Source: Bugula neritina
Taxonomy: Eukaryota; Bryozoa; Gymnolaemata; Cheilostomatida; Bugulidae
Direction of reading: 5' to 3'
DNA: 64,000 nt
Assembly (NCBI GenBank): GCA_964035545.1
Contig: OZ037767.1
Span: 27,881,628 to 27,945,627 of the forward strand
Shown here piece after piece: positions 39,803 to 51,018 of this stretch; the first letter of the stretch is position 1, and every line of letters starts with the position of its first letter. The notes beneath the pieces are model-generated. The model saw nothing but the letters and a program-made list of their open reading frames with translations. It was not told the DNA's origin and made no database searches. Made by a program: the position numbers and the translations under genes.

Positions 39803-42800
39803 GAATAATTTAAAGACTATGAAAGCTGCGAGGCAGTAAAAGCAATATTATAACTACATGGTAGTTAGTCAGTGAAGTCTGTATTAATGAGGTTAGAGCT
39901 TCAACTGTATTCGAATAGAAACAACTACTAGAGGTTGTGATGGTGAGCTAGTATTAGACAATGCTGTGGTTATATAGTACAAAGCTGAGTAAGTTTAATA
40001 GCTACGAAGCAGCGGACCTGAATCTTGTCACAACTCCAACAGGTTTTACGCTACACAAAAAATACTAAATTGCATTAGCACAGTGCTCACAGCATCAACT
40101 TATTGCATATTTAAATACAAATCTAATCTAAAATAAATTAGTCCCATCATATTCCAACAGTATTATAAATTGATGTATGGAAGCTACGCAATGTCCAGAG
40201 ACAATAGCTAACAGGTATTACATATGTACTCACGCAAACTTGTGCTGGTGTGATTGAAGAACCGTGACATCAACAACTTCTGTACTCCCTTTCTTCTGAC
40301 CCAGCTTAGCCTTTTTCTTCTTCTTTACTTTTTTAGGTCGGGGCGTCACGCTATACCTCTCGTCCTCATTTTCACTCCTACTACCAGACCTCTGCATTCG
40401 GTTTAGAGCGTGTCGTAATCTCTCCGTAGTTCTCTACATGCAGCCAATAATATGCAGGGAAAATCTTCACTGCAGTGCTTTATACTCACAATATAATGTT
40501 ACATAAACTACATTAAAGTGTGTATAATATTCATATCAATACAAGTTACTAACTTTTAGTAGCAGCACTATAAAATGTGTTTACTAAAACTTGTGAATTA
40601 AACTTCACAAGTGTATGCAGCAAAATAATTAAATATTTTTTATCCAACTTTTAAAAAAGTTATATTGAAAACATTAAAGCACGAGGGGGGGGGGGAAGGG
40701 AGGAAAAACAACCCTCTTTGTTTGAAATAACTTACAGTGAAGAAACTTTTTTTCTTTCTTTGAGAGAGGTCAAGGTTCAGGTCAACAGTGGAGGAATCTG
40801 AGCCGGAAGAGTAACGTTGTTCGACTTCAATATGTTTGTGTATGTGTACGCCATTGGCAGTTGTCTCCACTTCTGTCCTCTCCTTCAATATATTTCAGTA
40901 TATTCTACACGTGCCCCAGTATGTATACACTACCACAATATATATTACCGTACCTCAGTATATTATACAAGCACCTTAAAATATAAGCCCTTGAATATGA
41001 TCATACACACATTAGACTGGCTACCAATAAACTGATCACATATCTTTCGCTTACATAATCTTTTCCCCCATGTATTGCGGTTGTGGTTCCAGGTTCCAAG
41101 GCTATGAGAGATATGGGAGAGCTGCCTTCATCTTCTTCTAATGTTTCAGGGGAAGCAATTGCTATATGACCTTGCAGTGCCTCGGTTACCTAGCAACGTG
41201 AATAACTGTGTCATCACTATGGAAACAATGCAGTGTTTGTTTATTCATCTATAAACAGCATTTACTGCGGTAATACATATCCCATTATCTAACATCTTTT
41301 TCATGAAATACCATAAAAAATAAAAATTAAAACAAAAGGTAAGTTGAGATGTCAATATATTCCTATCAAAATGTATTATAGCACAGAATCAATCACATTA
41401 AACTAACTCAGACAAAAATATTTATGATATAGCATTTCACACAAAAACTGATGCTTAAATAAAGCTTTTTATATTGAATAGCTGTGACTGGATAGAAAAA
41501 CTCACCGTGTTTAGGCAATTGTCATCAGGAAATTCATCATAGAGCGCGCAGTAGTAGCTGTCTCGCTGAGGGTAGTGAACAAAGAACTCGCCACTTCTCT
41601 CGGCAGATGACTCTACCGCAATGATAGGTGAGAGGGGGCGTGGTGAAGCGGCAGCAGGAGAGGACATGTTGGTAGGCAGCACCACGCTGACATCATACAC
41701 TTCTGCTATTGGGGAGGCGGGAGGGGTGTCCGTCTTAGGGGCATAAGGCTAAATAGTAAATGAAATCTGCAGAACACTTGTAATGATGACAATGAAATTC
41801 TAACATCTTTAGATTCAATGTAAGAACTTTTACAGAACTGAGTTTAAAAGACACATTCACGTTTAATAACTTAGCTATGTTGATGCATACATGGTACGTT
41901 GGTACGTACATTACACATTGGTACGTACATGGCACATTACACATTGGTAGGTACATGTGTCATTGCAGTTCACATTAAAAATACATAGTGAAAAGTACTG
42001 ACTACAATCTAGACTGCAACTATTGCTGTGATAAGCCTACCGATAATCATATTCCATGTAAAGGTATACCACGAGTCAAATTATGATTACTACAGGAATA
42101 TAATCAGTAAAATAATGAACGTTTCATTTTAAGTGAAAACTTATTGCATAGCCTTATGTTGCATATGTGAGATAGTGGGGTGTGGGGCAACATACAAGAT
42201 AAACCCCAACAAATGAATTTATAGTCTCAGTTACTTTCTATACATTTTGACTAGTAGATGCAATATTACGGATATAAGTATTTAACAGAATTAGTCTATC
42301 TGTATCGGAAAATTTCTATACTTTTTAATTTGTAAATACAGGAATTGTCTGCTCACGAGAATCTTCCAGAATATCTCATATCGTAGCCAAAAAGTGTTAT
42401 ACTTACCGATGGACTGTGTCGGCTTTTTGACTTTTGGTACCGACCGGATGGTCGGAAATCTGGATCCACCTTCAGACTGTTTTCAAGAAACAGTTCCAAA
42501 ACCCGCCGTGCATCTTCCCGGGCCTTAGTCCTCTTCTTCAACACGTTTCCAATATCTTCCTCCATCTTCAAATGAAAAGGAAGAAGTTACTACAACTCTA
42601 CCGAATAGTTACTATAACTCTAATTGATAGTTACTATAACTCTAACTGATAGTCACTACAAGTTATATTTAATAACCCAATCAGCACTCACCACAATCAA
42701 CAAACACAAACTGTTACATAAAATTGTCTAACACAAGTCGTTTCAACTGACACTACTGATTCTTGCCTTATCATAACAAGAGCCAGTAGTAGAATGAGAG

Positions 42801-45800
42801 AAATGATGTTTGTGAGCAGTTCACCTGTCGTTCAGATAAGTGCTGTCACAAAAGGCCATTATTCAACATTTTACTGGGTAACTTTCAAGATTAGATAAGA
42901 GTTGTTTTAAAACAATACATTACTAATAGTGCAGTTATCGGCTAACAGAGCTACATTATATAGCCTACTGCATTATATAAAATATAATGTGAAATGAAAC
43001 TGTATTAGAAATAGGAATGAGCTTTATAGAAATTAGTTTTGCAATCCAATAATTACACAAATCACTCCCCAGTTACTCAAGCAATACGCTAATTGTACGT
43101 CTATATTGATTATTGGCAAATCATTTGAGTTTAAAAATACCCATTTATGACATCATTAAACAGTTACATTGATTTGATAAAGGAAGCGTGAACCACATGA
43201 ATGTCAGAGATTCAACATTACACAATGATGACAAATACACTGTAATCACAGCATTATTAGGGGCAAATACATGAAATCTGAGACTGGCATTGCAAACATT
43301 GTAGTGGAATAGCACACTATACCAAAATCGAAGTGTTTTAGACAAGCACACATTATTGTAAAAAGTATAAAACAGGTAAAGGGCTGGGATTTTAATTTAC
43401 ACAACAGTTGATTATGTAATATACAAGGTTTAGTCTACACATATCTGGCTTACCTGTTGAAGATTATGCAGTTTCTGCAAGCAAGAAGTAGTAACAGTGT
43501 GAAAATAAGCTCAATGAATTTCAACAATGAAAATTGGTTGACTAACTTTAATGGGAATAAAATAGAAATTGAAGCTCAGAGTAAAGCAAATGGGAGTGAT
43601 CAGTATTTCTAGCTACAGGATTTGTGTGGAGAGCTAAACACAAATCTAGACAGAATAAAAGTTTTTTCTTAAATAAAGGTTGCGGAGAAAAGAAATTCAA
43701 TTGTACTTGCAATCATCTTTACTAACATGTTAAAACTTTCTAATTTAATATTTTATATAAATTTGAAAAATAATAAGAAACATCTGAAGGGGAAAGAAAC
43801 TTTTCACACAGCTGACGATATTTCAAAGCTTTACGCAGCAGAGCTGAACAGCCACTACTTACATCCGGGTTCTTGTAAATATTCTCCAATACTGGGCCTA
43901 ATGCAGGCAGTGCATTGTCTGGCCAAGGAGGTAACTATATCGGTAAGAGAGTAGCAAACCATAAAATGAATTCTACTACAAAACTACTAGTACACAAACA
44001 GGACAGTCTACTTAGTGAATAAAATTTGCTCAAGTTTATAGTCACCATCCCTGTGAGAAAACCCCTGATGGAAAGGCTTTTTTGTTAAATTGGGATAAGG
44101 ACTTATTCAGATGGGGCACAGAAGCAACAATGACTGGATGCTCTTCCTAACATCACCAATGGCCTTTGGCGGGCTCGAACTCATGACTTCGTGTTTACTA
44201 GGCAAACGCTCTAACCCCTAGACCACAGCTGCTCCTTCTACTTAGTGAATGAATACTACCTTGCTTATACATCTATCTCTCTATCGTATTATATTACATT
44301 TACACCAAGACCAGCAGCTAAACACTGTACACATTAAATATGTTTACCTCGACCAGACTCCTGTGAGGATTAAGATTGTAGTGCCCTGACGGCTGCCAGT
44401 TACGGTCTTTCTGTATATGCTGGCTAATAAGATGCTCCAGAATGTGTGCCACAACATCCCGGTTGGTGGTGCAGGTTGAGGAGAGGGAAGACAACTCTAC
44501 TGTACTCATCTCACTTCCTTTTTCAGAGGGACTTCCTGTTACTGACGACGAAGGCGGGGCTACAGTAATAAATGTGAGTGGTAAAAGACTCCGCAGTGTT
44601 ACGCTTCTACACACATTTGCTCTAGTTTTGCTTCACATGAGACAAGGTTTTTATTCTCTGAGAGAAACATGTATGCATATATTTCAAATTACCTCAGCAG
44701 TGATTAATAAAACATGGCCTTATATTAAGGCTACATGATGAGTTCTACTATAACAAAATCTTAGAGTCAGTGTTGCAGAGAGAGTTCTACACATTTCCAC
44801 TTTGTCTGGTGAGCTGTGATGTGGAAACCATCAAAATAGGTTCTGGATTTACTTGTATTTCATGAGACAAGAGATTTAAAAAAAGAGAAACTTTTTCTCG
44901 AGTCTAAACAAATTTACCAGCTCTGTTACAGCACACACTTCATTTCCATATTTGAGTCAATAGTTATAAGGAAGTAACTTTTCCCTCCAGAGATTAATCA
45001 ATTCACAAAGCAAAAGCTATCAATATCACTAAACAACTGTTATTGATTGAAAATTAACTAATCACGCTAAGTAAAAATAGGTGATAATGCAATTCTGATA
45101 AGAGTAGGCAACCGGGAAAGCTTACGTTGATTACACCTGCATGGATAGTGATTACTCAATTTACAAAGTCTCAATACCAAACATGCCTACCTATCTGAAT
45201 ATCAGCGCTACCTAATGAGGGGTCAGGGACATAGGCTGACGGCACTTGCATTGCATCTCCTAGCCTCGGAGACTGAGAAGTAGCCCCGGGAGTTGATATG
45301 TGCAGTTTATTTGTGGACTGTGACAGGTTATCCCCAACTAAGTCATCAGCTGAAATAGACTGTGTTCTAAAAGAGTCTATATAGTTAGAGTCATCGGGCT
45401 CTACAGCCTCCTCCCCATTTGTACCTACAATCATAGGCGATGGTAGCAAATAGCAAGCAAGACAGTGGCATTCCGGCAAAGCAAGTATGTGATACCACCA
45501 GTTGCAGTATCTAGACTGTAGCCCCTGTCTCTATAGACTGTGGTCTCGGTATCTAGACTATGTTCCCTGTCTTTAAAATCTATACTCCGTACAAAGCAGT
45601 CTCAGATTAACAGTGTTGTTGAGGAATTTCATCACTAAATACAATTGATAAAGCAGAACACAGTTGCCTATGAATGGATACACTGTATAATATTTCACAG
45701 TATTTATACCTGACTTACATATGATTTATAAATCCACACTCATTTGTAAACCTACAAGGATAAGAAGGCAGCAATACTTGGAATAAGTATTTTAAAGCCA

Positions 45801-46472
45801 AAACTTTCTAAATAAAGCCTACCATCAACCTCCCCTACCTTACTCAATAGTTTTACTATCTCAACCATTGTGAACAGGTGGGCTGGTATTGTGAACAGGT
45901 AAGTTGGTACAACTCACCATCATGAACAGGTAGGCTTGTAGAACTGCAAGCTGGAATGTCGTTACACTCTGTACTAATGCCACTATCTGATGCTCTAGAT
46001 TCATCAGTAGAGTTGCTGAGGAGTTTTGCTCTCCCGACAATACCGCCTAGTTTTACTAGATCCCCGCCACCCTCACTCACTGTTGTTGATTTAACCTAAA
46101 GTAGTTAAACGTTATAGAATACGTAGAAACCATCTTGTCTATTACCAGAATATTTAAAGCATTGTTGAAGTAAATCAATTTTGTGGCAAAAATAAAATTG
46201 TATAGCAATAATCGTTAACTGTGTTATGATACAGCAACAAAAACAAAATAAAAATACATGAATAAAACTGCTAGGAAACTCCTTTAGAGAACTGGAAGAC
46301 ACAGCTTAGACCATCATTTACCATCTTATTAAGTGCACGAAATAACTGTAATTATTACTGATAAGATATAGGAACTGATAGCCAGTGTGGCTGCACTCAC
46401 CGTAGTATATTCGTATTGCTTAGAGTCAAACATTGACAGAATAGATTCAATCAAACCTGGTACCTCAAACAT
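32508..46472 (-). CDS. Giant Bcl-2 family protein, BCL2L14 (Bcl-G)-like
   Basis: Exons, high to low: 46472-46401, 46095-45918, 45424-45191, 44559-44348, 43934-43863, 43474-43454, 42565-42407, 41748-41506, 41189-41055, 40882-40736, 40433-40234, 40050-40018, 39728-39669, 39242-39095, 38578-38445, 37993-37853, 37475-37264, 36114-36050, 35867-35714, 35530-35327, 35101-35031, 34790-34532, 34333-34182, 33780-33662, 33195-33072, 32552-32508. All phases agree, giving about 1197 aa. The start ATG follows an in-frame TAG. Residues 1-1040 are Ser/Lys/Pro-rich and largely disordered, with an acidic N-terminus, a [15 protein letters not shown] helix and a PSG[HR]Y module seen twice. C-terminal: [14 protein letters not shown]3-like [12 protein letters not shown] (1083-1094); BH1-like segment (about 1104-1125); BH2-like [17 protein letters not shown] and a short SSSELEVD end with no membrane anchor. 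As I recall it, human BCL2L14 also ends in GGW plus a short EEVD-type tail. A pro- or anti-death role cannot be read from sequence. Confidence 0.75.
33955..34100. repeat. (TG)n-rich tract with TGTACATG blocks
   Basis: GT-rich, moderately regular sequence in the intron after the BH3-encoding exon (34333-34182). It yields a His/Thr-rich open frame on the minus strand that is an artefact of the repeat. Confidence 0.85.
34451..34531 (-). repeat. Three 27-bp repeats that start exactly at a splice donor
   Basis: On the sense (minus) strand the intron after the exon ending at 34532 opens with three 27-bp units: two beginning GTAAGTGTTAT and a third GTAGGTGCTGT, each ending GCTTACA or ACTTACA. The first is the functional donor. 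A further decayed copy follows. If the intron were retained, the reading frame would continue as a nine-residue repeat ([18 protein letters not shown]). Confidence 0.88.
34815..34950. repeat. ~38-bp tandem repeat, about four copies
   Basis: Diverged units containing ATATATCACATGTACCTGTG, upstream (sense strand) of the acceptor of exon 34790-34532. That exon therefore has tandem repeats on both flanks. Confidence 0.75.
36122..36275. repeat. AT-rich tandem duplication, ~60-bp unit
   Basis: Two to three copies of a unit containing ACTATATTACTATATTATAT, directly upstream (sense strand) of the acceptor of the 65-nt exon 36114-36050 of the Bcl-G-like gene. Confidence 0.75.
36558..36602. repeat. 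21-bp direct duplication
   Basis: GAGGCAGCACCACATGACAA repeats twice back to back in an intron of the Bcl-G-like gene. It has no other visible role. Confidence 0.85.
37030..37263 (-). repeat. 22-bp minisatellite at the donor of exon 37475-37264
   Basis: About seven copies of a 22-bp unit (AGTGTGACTTACTAGTAGAT plus AC on the sense strand) follow two longer, diverged units. The diverged units start at the 5' splice site itself (GTGAGTGTCAGCGTGACTT). The array fills the first ~230 nt of the intron. Confidence 0.88.
38843..38880. repeat. Perfect 14-bp-stem hairpin
   Basis: ATTATCTTCCCTTA and its exact reverse complement TAAGGGAAGATAAT flank a 10-nt loop. It lies in the intron between exons 39242-39095 and 38578-38445. 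A palindromic transposon relic is the simplest reading; the stem is too short for a typical microRNA precursor. Confidence 0.8.
39752..39800. repeat. (TA)n microsatellite
   Basis: About 48 bp of pure TA, about 25 nt upstream (sense strand) of the acceptor of exon 39728-39669 in the Bcl-G-like gene. Confidence 0.95.
41885..41957. repeat. ~28-bp tandem repeat, two to three copies
   Basis: Copies of a unit containing ACACATTGGTACGTACATG, in the intron upstream (sense strand) of exon 41748-41506. The open frame across it is an artefact. Confidence 0.75.
42580..42668. repeat. 24-bp tandem repeat, three to four copies
   Basis: Units containing AGTTACTATAACTCTAA, beginning about 15-20 nt upstream (sense strand) of the acceptor of exon 42565-42407. 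Confidence 0.8.
44036..44236 (-). mobile_element. tRNA-derived SINE, copy 1
   Basis: Read on the minus strand it starts GCAGCTGTGGTCTAGGGGTT (A-box-like) and carries GAGTTCGAGCC (B-box-like). It then has the family body GGAAGAGCATCCAGTCAT...TTGCTTCTGTGCC and ends near GGGATGGTGACTATAAA. It is about 200 bp long and lies in a Bcl-G-like intron. Shared body and 3' end with the copies at 47128, 47885 and 50110 define the family. Confidence 0.85.
45860..45917 (-). repeat. Decayed copies of an exon end and donor
   Basis: The exon ending at 45918 finishes AGCCTACCTGTTCATGATG then GTGAG. Just downstream on the sense strand come CTTACCTGTTCACAATACC and AGCCCACCTGTTCACAATGG then TTGAG. These are two partial copies of the exon end, the last including the exon/donor boundary with a broken GT. 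Confidence 0.8.
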
Positions 46473-47127
46473 TCTAAGATTAGTAAACTAAGGACTACTT
46501 AGCTCAGAGGTTAGCACCTAAATCCAGTGCTAATATTTACACCAATCAGCAACAAGCTAAGAGGAAATAGCAGGGGACAAGTTGGGTTTCCCCACCACAA
46601 AAGACAAAATTTTTCAGTCAATGCTGCAACAATACAACCTGTTGTTTTAAACTACCTGTTCCTTCCATAGCAACCAAGTTATTCAGAGTCAACTTTTGTA
46701 TTCTTAACAGAAGTTTATTGAAGTGTATGAAATGTTGGGGAAATACAGGCTATATATATTCTGTCTCTATTTTACGTCACCACCATGCTCAAAACAGCAG
46801 TTTTCATAATATTTGTCAAAAATGTAAATTAATGAGTGCTACACAAAAAATTTCACTGTTTTTATTGAATATACAAAAATTAATTCAAAAGAAAATTTCT
46901 GCATTAAAAAGTTAGTGTCTCAATTTATTTTATAACAACCTCAGATAAATAGACCTTTGTCTCTGTAAATCTTATGACTCTTGCACTCAAAAAAACTTTG
47001 CAAAACATTGTGTATATGGAAGTCATAAGAAGTCAACAAAACTTAACAATAACTACGTATTTTTATTCAACATCCTTAAAATTTAGTTTTGTCTACTACA
47101 CTATCTCATTAGTACTATTATCACCAC
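46473..47127. other. Upstream region of the Bcl-G-like gene
   Basis: The 5' UTR and promoter of the minus-strand Bcl-G-like gene should lie here. An in-frame TAG lies 18 nt upstream of the ATG, and a CTTAG directly before the ATG could also be a splice acceptor for a leader exon. No core promoter element was recognised. Open frames on the plus strand are short and AT-rich. Confidence 0.4.
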
Positions 47128-47340
47128 TACAAAGCAGCCATAGCCTAAAGGTTAAAGGTTAAAGCGCTGGCTTAATAACCCAGAAGTCAATGGTTTGATC
47201 CCCAGTGAAGCGAATTGGTGACATTAGGAGAAGCATCCAGTCATAATTGCTCTTGCGCCACAATAGTGAAAAGATCCTTAACTCACTTAAAAAACCCATT
47301 CCACCAGTGGTTCTCAAAAGGATGGCGACTATAAACCCAC
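47128..47340 (+). mobile_element. tRNA-derived SINE, copy 2
   Basis: The tRNA-like head has GCAGCCATAGCCTAAAGGTT (A box) and GGTTTGATCCC (B box). The body AGAAGCATCCAGTCATAATT...CTCTTGCGCC and the 3' part ending GGATGGCGACTATAAACCC match copy 1 in opposite orientation. The A-box region contains a small internal duplication (AAAGGTTAAAGGTTAAAG). Confidence 0.88.
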
Positions 47341-47418
47341 CCTAGTTTTTTTATAATTATCACACTACAGATACAAGGCCTTGTTCTGGCCTGCATTACA
47401 GGTCCATAGCAGTAGTAT

Positions 47419-47525
<107 letters not shown>

Positions 47526-47884
47526 CATTATATGAGATAGCAGAAAGGGTGTATAGCAACACTTCCCTTACCTGGTGTACATAGCTCTGACTCATGGTTT
47601 GGCATGTTTCATGGCTGGTAACAATGAATCACTGATGGAGAAACTTAATCCTATTTCACTACTTCCTGAAATAGTAATTATAATTCACAGTTTAACCAAC
47701 TATTTCAGGGAGTATAGAGCAACTGATGTAAAATAGCATCATCATTCTTGCTTTCCACTCAGTTAATTTTTAACCTAAGCTTGGTGACAATTACAAAAAA
47801 AGTTTTTTTTTTTGAAAAATAAACTAAACTCTAACTGGATGTAGGCTCGCATATGGATTCAGGAGAACCCACAAAATATTTTTT

Positions 47885-47955
47885 TAGATTTAAAAAACGC
47901 CTCTGATAGAAAGGTTTTTTTTTAAATGGGCTAAGAACTTTCAGATTTTAAAGTA
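47885..47955 (-). mobile_element. SINE 3' fragment, copy 3
   Basis: AAACGCCTCTGATAGAAAGG...TTTAAATGGGCTAAGAACTT matches the 3' half of copy 1 (AAACCCCTGATGGAAAGG...TTAAATTGGGATAAGGACTT) with about 80% identity by eye. The tRNA head is absent. Confidence 0.65.
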
Positions 47956-47999
47956 ATGTAATATTTTTAATTTTAATAGTAATTTATGGGATATGATGG

Positions 48000-50100
48000 G
48001 ATATGGCAAAGTAAAACAGAAACCATATTAAACTTTATTCATTCTTTTTTCTTTAATGCATCAGATTAGAGGAGAATAACAAATTTATTTCTTAGAGCAA
48101 TATTATCAGATGATATAATACCCCATTACTAGGTAATTACTTCTTCAAAATATAAACATAAGCAAAGTTATGAAGTTCACATTTGCTGTTGTTTACACTG
48201 ATTGGTGTGAAACAGAAAGCATTTGAAGAACCTTAAAGCACTTAGATACAAGTATCTTTGACTGTAAGTTATATCTGCTAATTAATATTGGCAATATTAT
48301 CATCATAATTATATCATGTAGATATAACTTCAGCAATAGCTAGTAATTATGGCTCATTTGACCTTAGCATATTCACGCAATGAACTCAAGGGTGGAAACA
48401 GTAAACATTGTATCCCACCAGAGCAGCTCAGTGCAGTAACTGAGTGCCTTATCGCTTCACCTCACGGCTATGAGGATGTTTAATGAATAATAGCTGGCTA
48501 GAAACATATATATTATCAATTTTAGTAACTGTAAGAATGAAAAATTAATATCTTTATAACAGCATAATAATGATTTTTAACAAGTTCTTGGCTTTTAGCA
48601 CTCTGTCAGTAAAGATAATCAATATCAGATGAATATATACATTATGCTTTACAAGGAAGCACTGCAGGTAACAAATCATGACTCATCAGGTCTTTGTTAG
48701 TTTGAGGTCATATTATAACAACAATGGGCTGTAGTGGATAGGTTGACTTGATGACTCATTTTAATAACAAGACTGGCTTGTCAGGAAGACCAGAGATGAA
48801 AATTATAAATTGGTTTTTAATTCCAATGATTAAAAGAATTGCAGCCATACAATTAAAAGTAACTTAGGAGTTAGTTTTAATCCAGTAGATGTGACTTTAG
48901 TAATGTCAGCTTTTAAAGATCCATAATATTTTTTATATTCTACGACCACAATTTCAACATTTCTGACACACACATCATAAAATGAGTGAAAAGCTTAAAA
49001 TTTTTGTAACATGTGTTCACCAGAAGTGAATTCATTAGCCCAATTTCTGAATGCAACGGAAATTATGCAGTACTTTTAAATCATGAAGAAATTAACTAAG
49101 AAGTGACATGTTGAAAGCTATTCAATGTATTGCATACAGGATAAAGTGTAGATAATGTACGACACATTTCTTCAAACTGTCACCTACTTTTATTGATAAT
49201 TCATAAAACCACGTTTCATACTATTGACTTGCAGGGTTATGGGACACTAAATTTGTTATGCTTAAAAGAGCATGAATTAAACTAAAGCAAAATCTGTAAT
49301 TGAAAATTGGAGGATGGATAAAAATAGCACTATGAAAGAAAAAGGCTCATAAAACTACAATAACATGAAGCATTAAATAAAGAAGAAGGATGTGAAGCTT
49401 GGGAGGAGGTAAAACTTATATTAGCACACTTGACTCATAAAACAAACAGAACTTTTTCAGAAATAATATTATATTTCCTGTATAATACTGTTAAGAGAAT
49501 AAACTAACAGGTTAAAAACTTAAAGAGCTTTTATATACCGTGAACACATAAAATAAGAAATTAGACTTTATCAAACAAAATGAGCTAGTTAATACTAATA
49601 GCATATATATGAATTTATCAGAAGAAATCTTATCTTTTAAAGTAAGTCTCAATGTTAATAAATATTTTAACTAGTGATGCTATCAAAACTGAATTGAGTA
49701 TTTAACAGTTAGAACTTGTGATGCTATATCTACGTGTACATACTTCACAGACTTAGATACAAAGATTAGTAAATATGACACCTTCAGGTAGCACTATTTA
49801 TATAACCGTTTCAACTATAACATAAATTTTAAGCTTAGTGACTTAATAATTACTTTAGGAAGCAGATGTGTTAAAATGCTGACTTGGTCGGACCAGGCTG
49901 GTAACATTATCTTTCAAAAATAACATTTCAAAAATAGGCAATAGGCAAATGGACAGATCGAATATGGGTGTCTAAATCCAATGGAGTTAAAGATGGCTTG
50001 TTGTAAACTTGGGCAATTTTGAATTTAGACTATTTAGAACGAAAAATAGTCAGTATGGAGTTTTTAAATTTTTTGAAGCTTTCCATCATTTAAACTTCTG
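48000..50100. other. Gene-poor AT-rich DNA
   Basis: No open frame, splice-consistent exon set or repeat family was recognised apart from the elements listed at its edges. Confidence 0.5.
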
Positions 50101-50109
50101 TTATATTTT

Positions 50110-50245
50110 CGAAAGGTCAGGAATTTCACTAAACCATAGGTTCAAATCCCAGCAGGGCCATTGGTAGTTTCAGAAAGAGCATCTGATCATAACTTCTCAT
50201 GCGCTATTTGTATAGGGTATCCGAAAGAATGGAGATTTTGAGTGC
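50110..50245 (+). mobile_element. tRNA-derived SINE, degraded copy 4
   Basis: B-box-like GGTTCAAATCCCAGCAGGG is followed by GCCATTGGTAGTTTCAGAAAG and AGCATCTGATCATAACTTCT, corresponding to the body of the other copies. The A-box half is eroded, and the 3' part is shortened and diverged. Confidence 0.7.
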
Positions 50246-50279
50246 TTACTAGTAAGTATTTTGAAAGGTTACCATTACT

Positions 50280-51015
50280 TATAGCTATAATGATAACTGC
50301 AGTTATTGTTGATAGTGATACAAACTAACGACATACTGATACACTAGTGTTCCTACTGATATAGCATACTCATAGTCATACTCATACTGATACAGCTAGA
50401 GCTATGCATATGGATATCCTCTGATAGTAACTATATCACTTTATTGTCAGTATTATAATAATCATTATCATCATTATAATCACAGTCAATGTCAGTGTCA
50501 CAATGAGTATGATTATCATTATGAACTAATTATTAAAATATTATAGTAACTATCAGTATCACTATGACTATCACTATGAACATAACTCCAAGTCTATGAG
50601 TATCACTATCAGTGTGACTATCACTACAACTATCAGTTACATCATGATCATCTACCCCAGCACACCATGACCATCACTACCAATATGAAATTGAGTATCA
50701 GTATGACTATCAAGTATCACTATGAACTTATGAGTATCACATTCACTGTCATACTGCTACTTCACTAATACAGTAATAATAATACTTTTATCAGTATCAG
50801 TATGAGTATAACTATAAGTATCACTTACACTATGACATTGACTATGACTATCACTAAATCAGTAAATGTAATACTAATAGTAATACTAAGTCTAATACTA
50901 ATAGTAATACTATTACATTTACTAATACTAATAGTAATACTAATACTAATAGTAATAGTAATATTAGTAATACTAATACTAATAATAACAGTAATACTAA
51001 TTACTGGAGAATGAC
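50280..51015. repeat. Diverged TAATACTAATAG/AGTATCACTATGAG low-complexity field
   Basis: About 730 bp of trinucleotide-like sequence, becoming regular (ACTAATAGTAAT) just before the LINE tail at 51019. The Ile/Val/Leu-rich frame at 50802-51014 is an artefact. Confidence 0.8.
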
Positions 51016-51018
51016 AAT

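Noticed and set aside
47128..47200. Functional tRNA gene at the SINE head
   Set aside because: A- and B-box-like motifs are present, but no good acceptor stem can be drawn. The sequence continues into a repeat body shared with other copies.
50802..51014. Ile/Val/Leu-rich frame resembling a membrane protein
   Set aside because: Translation of a TAATAG/TATGAG microsatellite.
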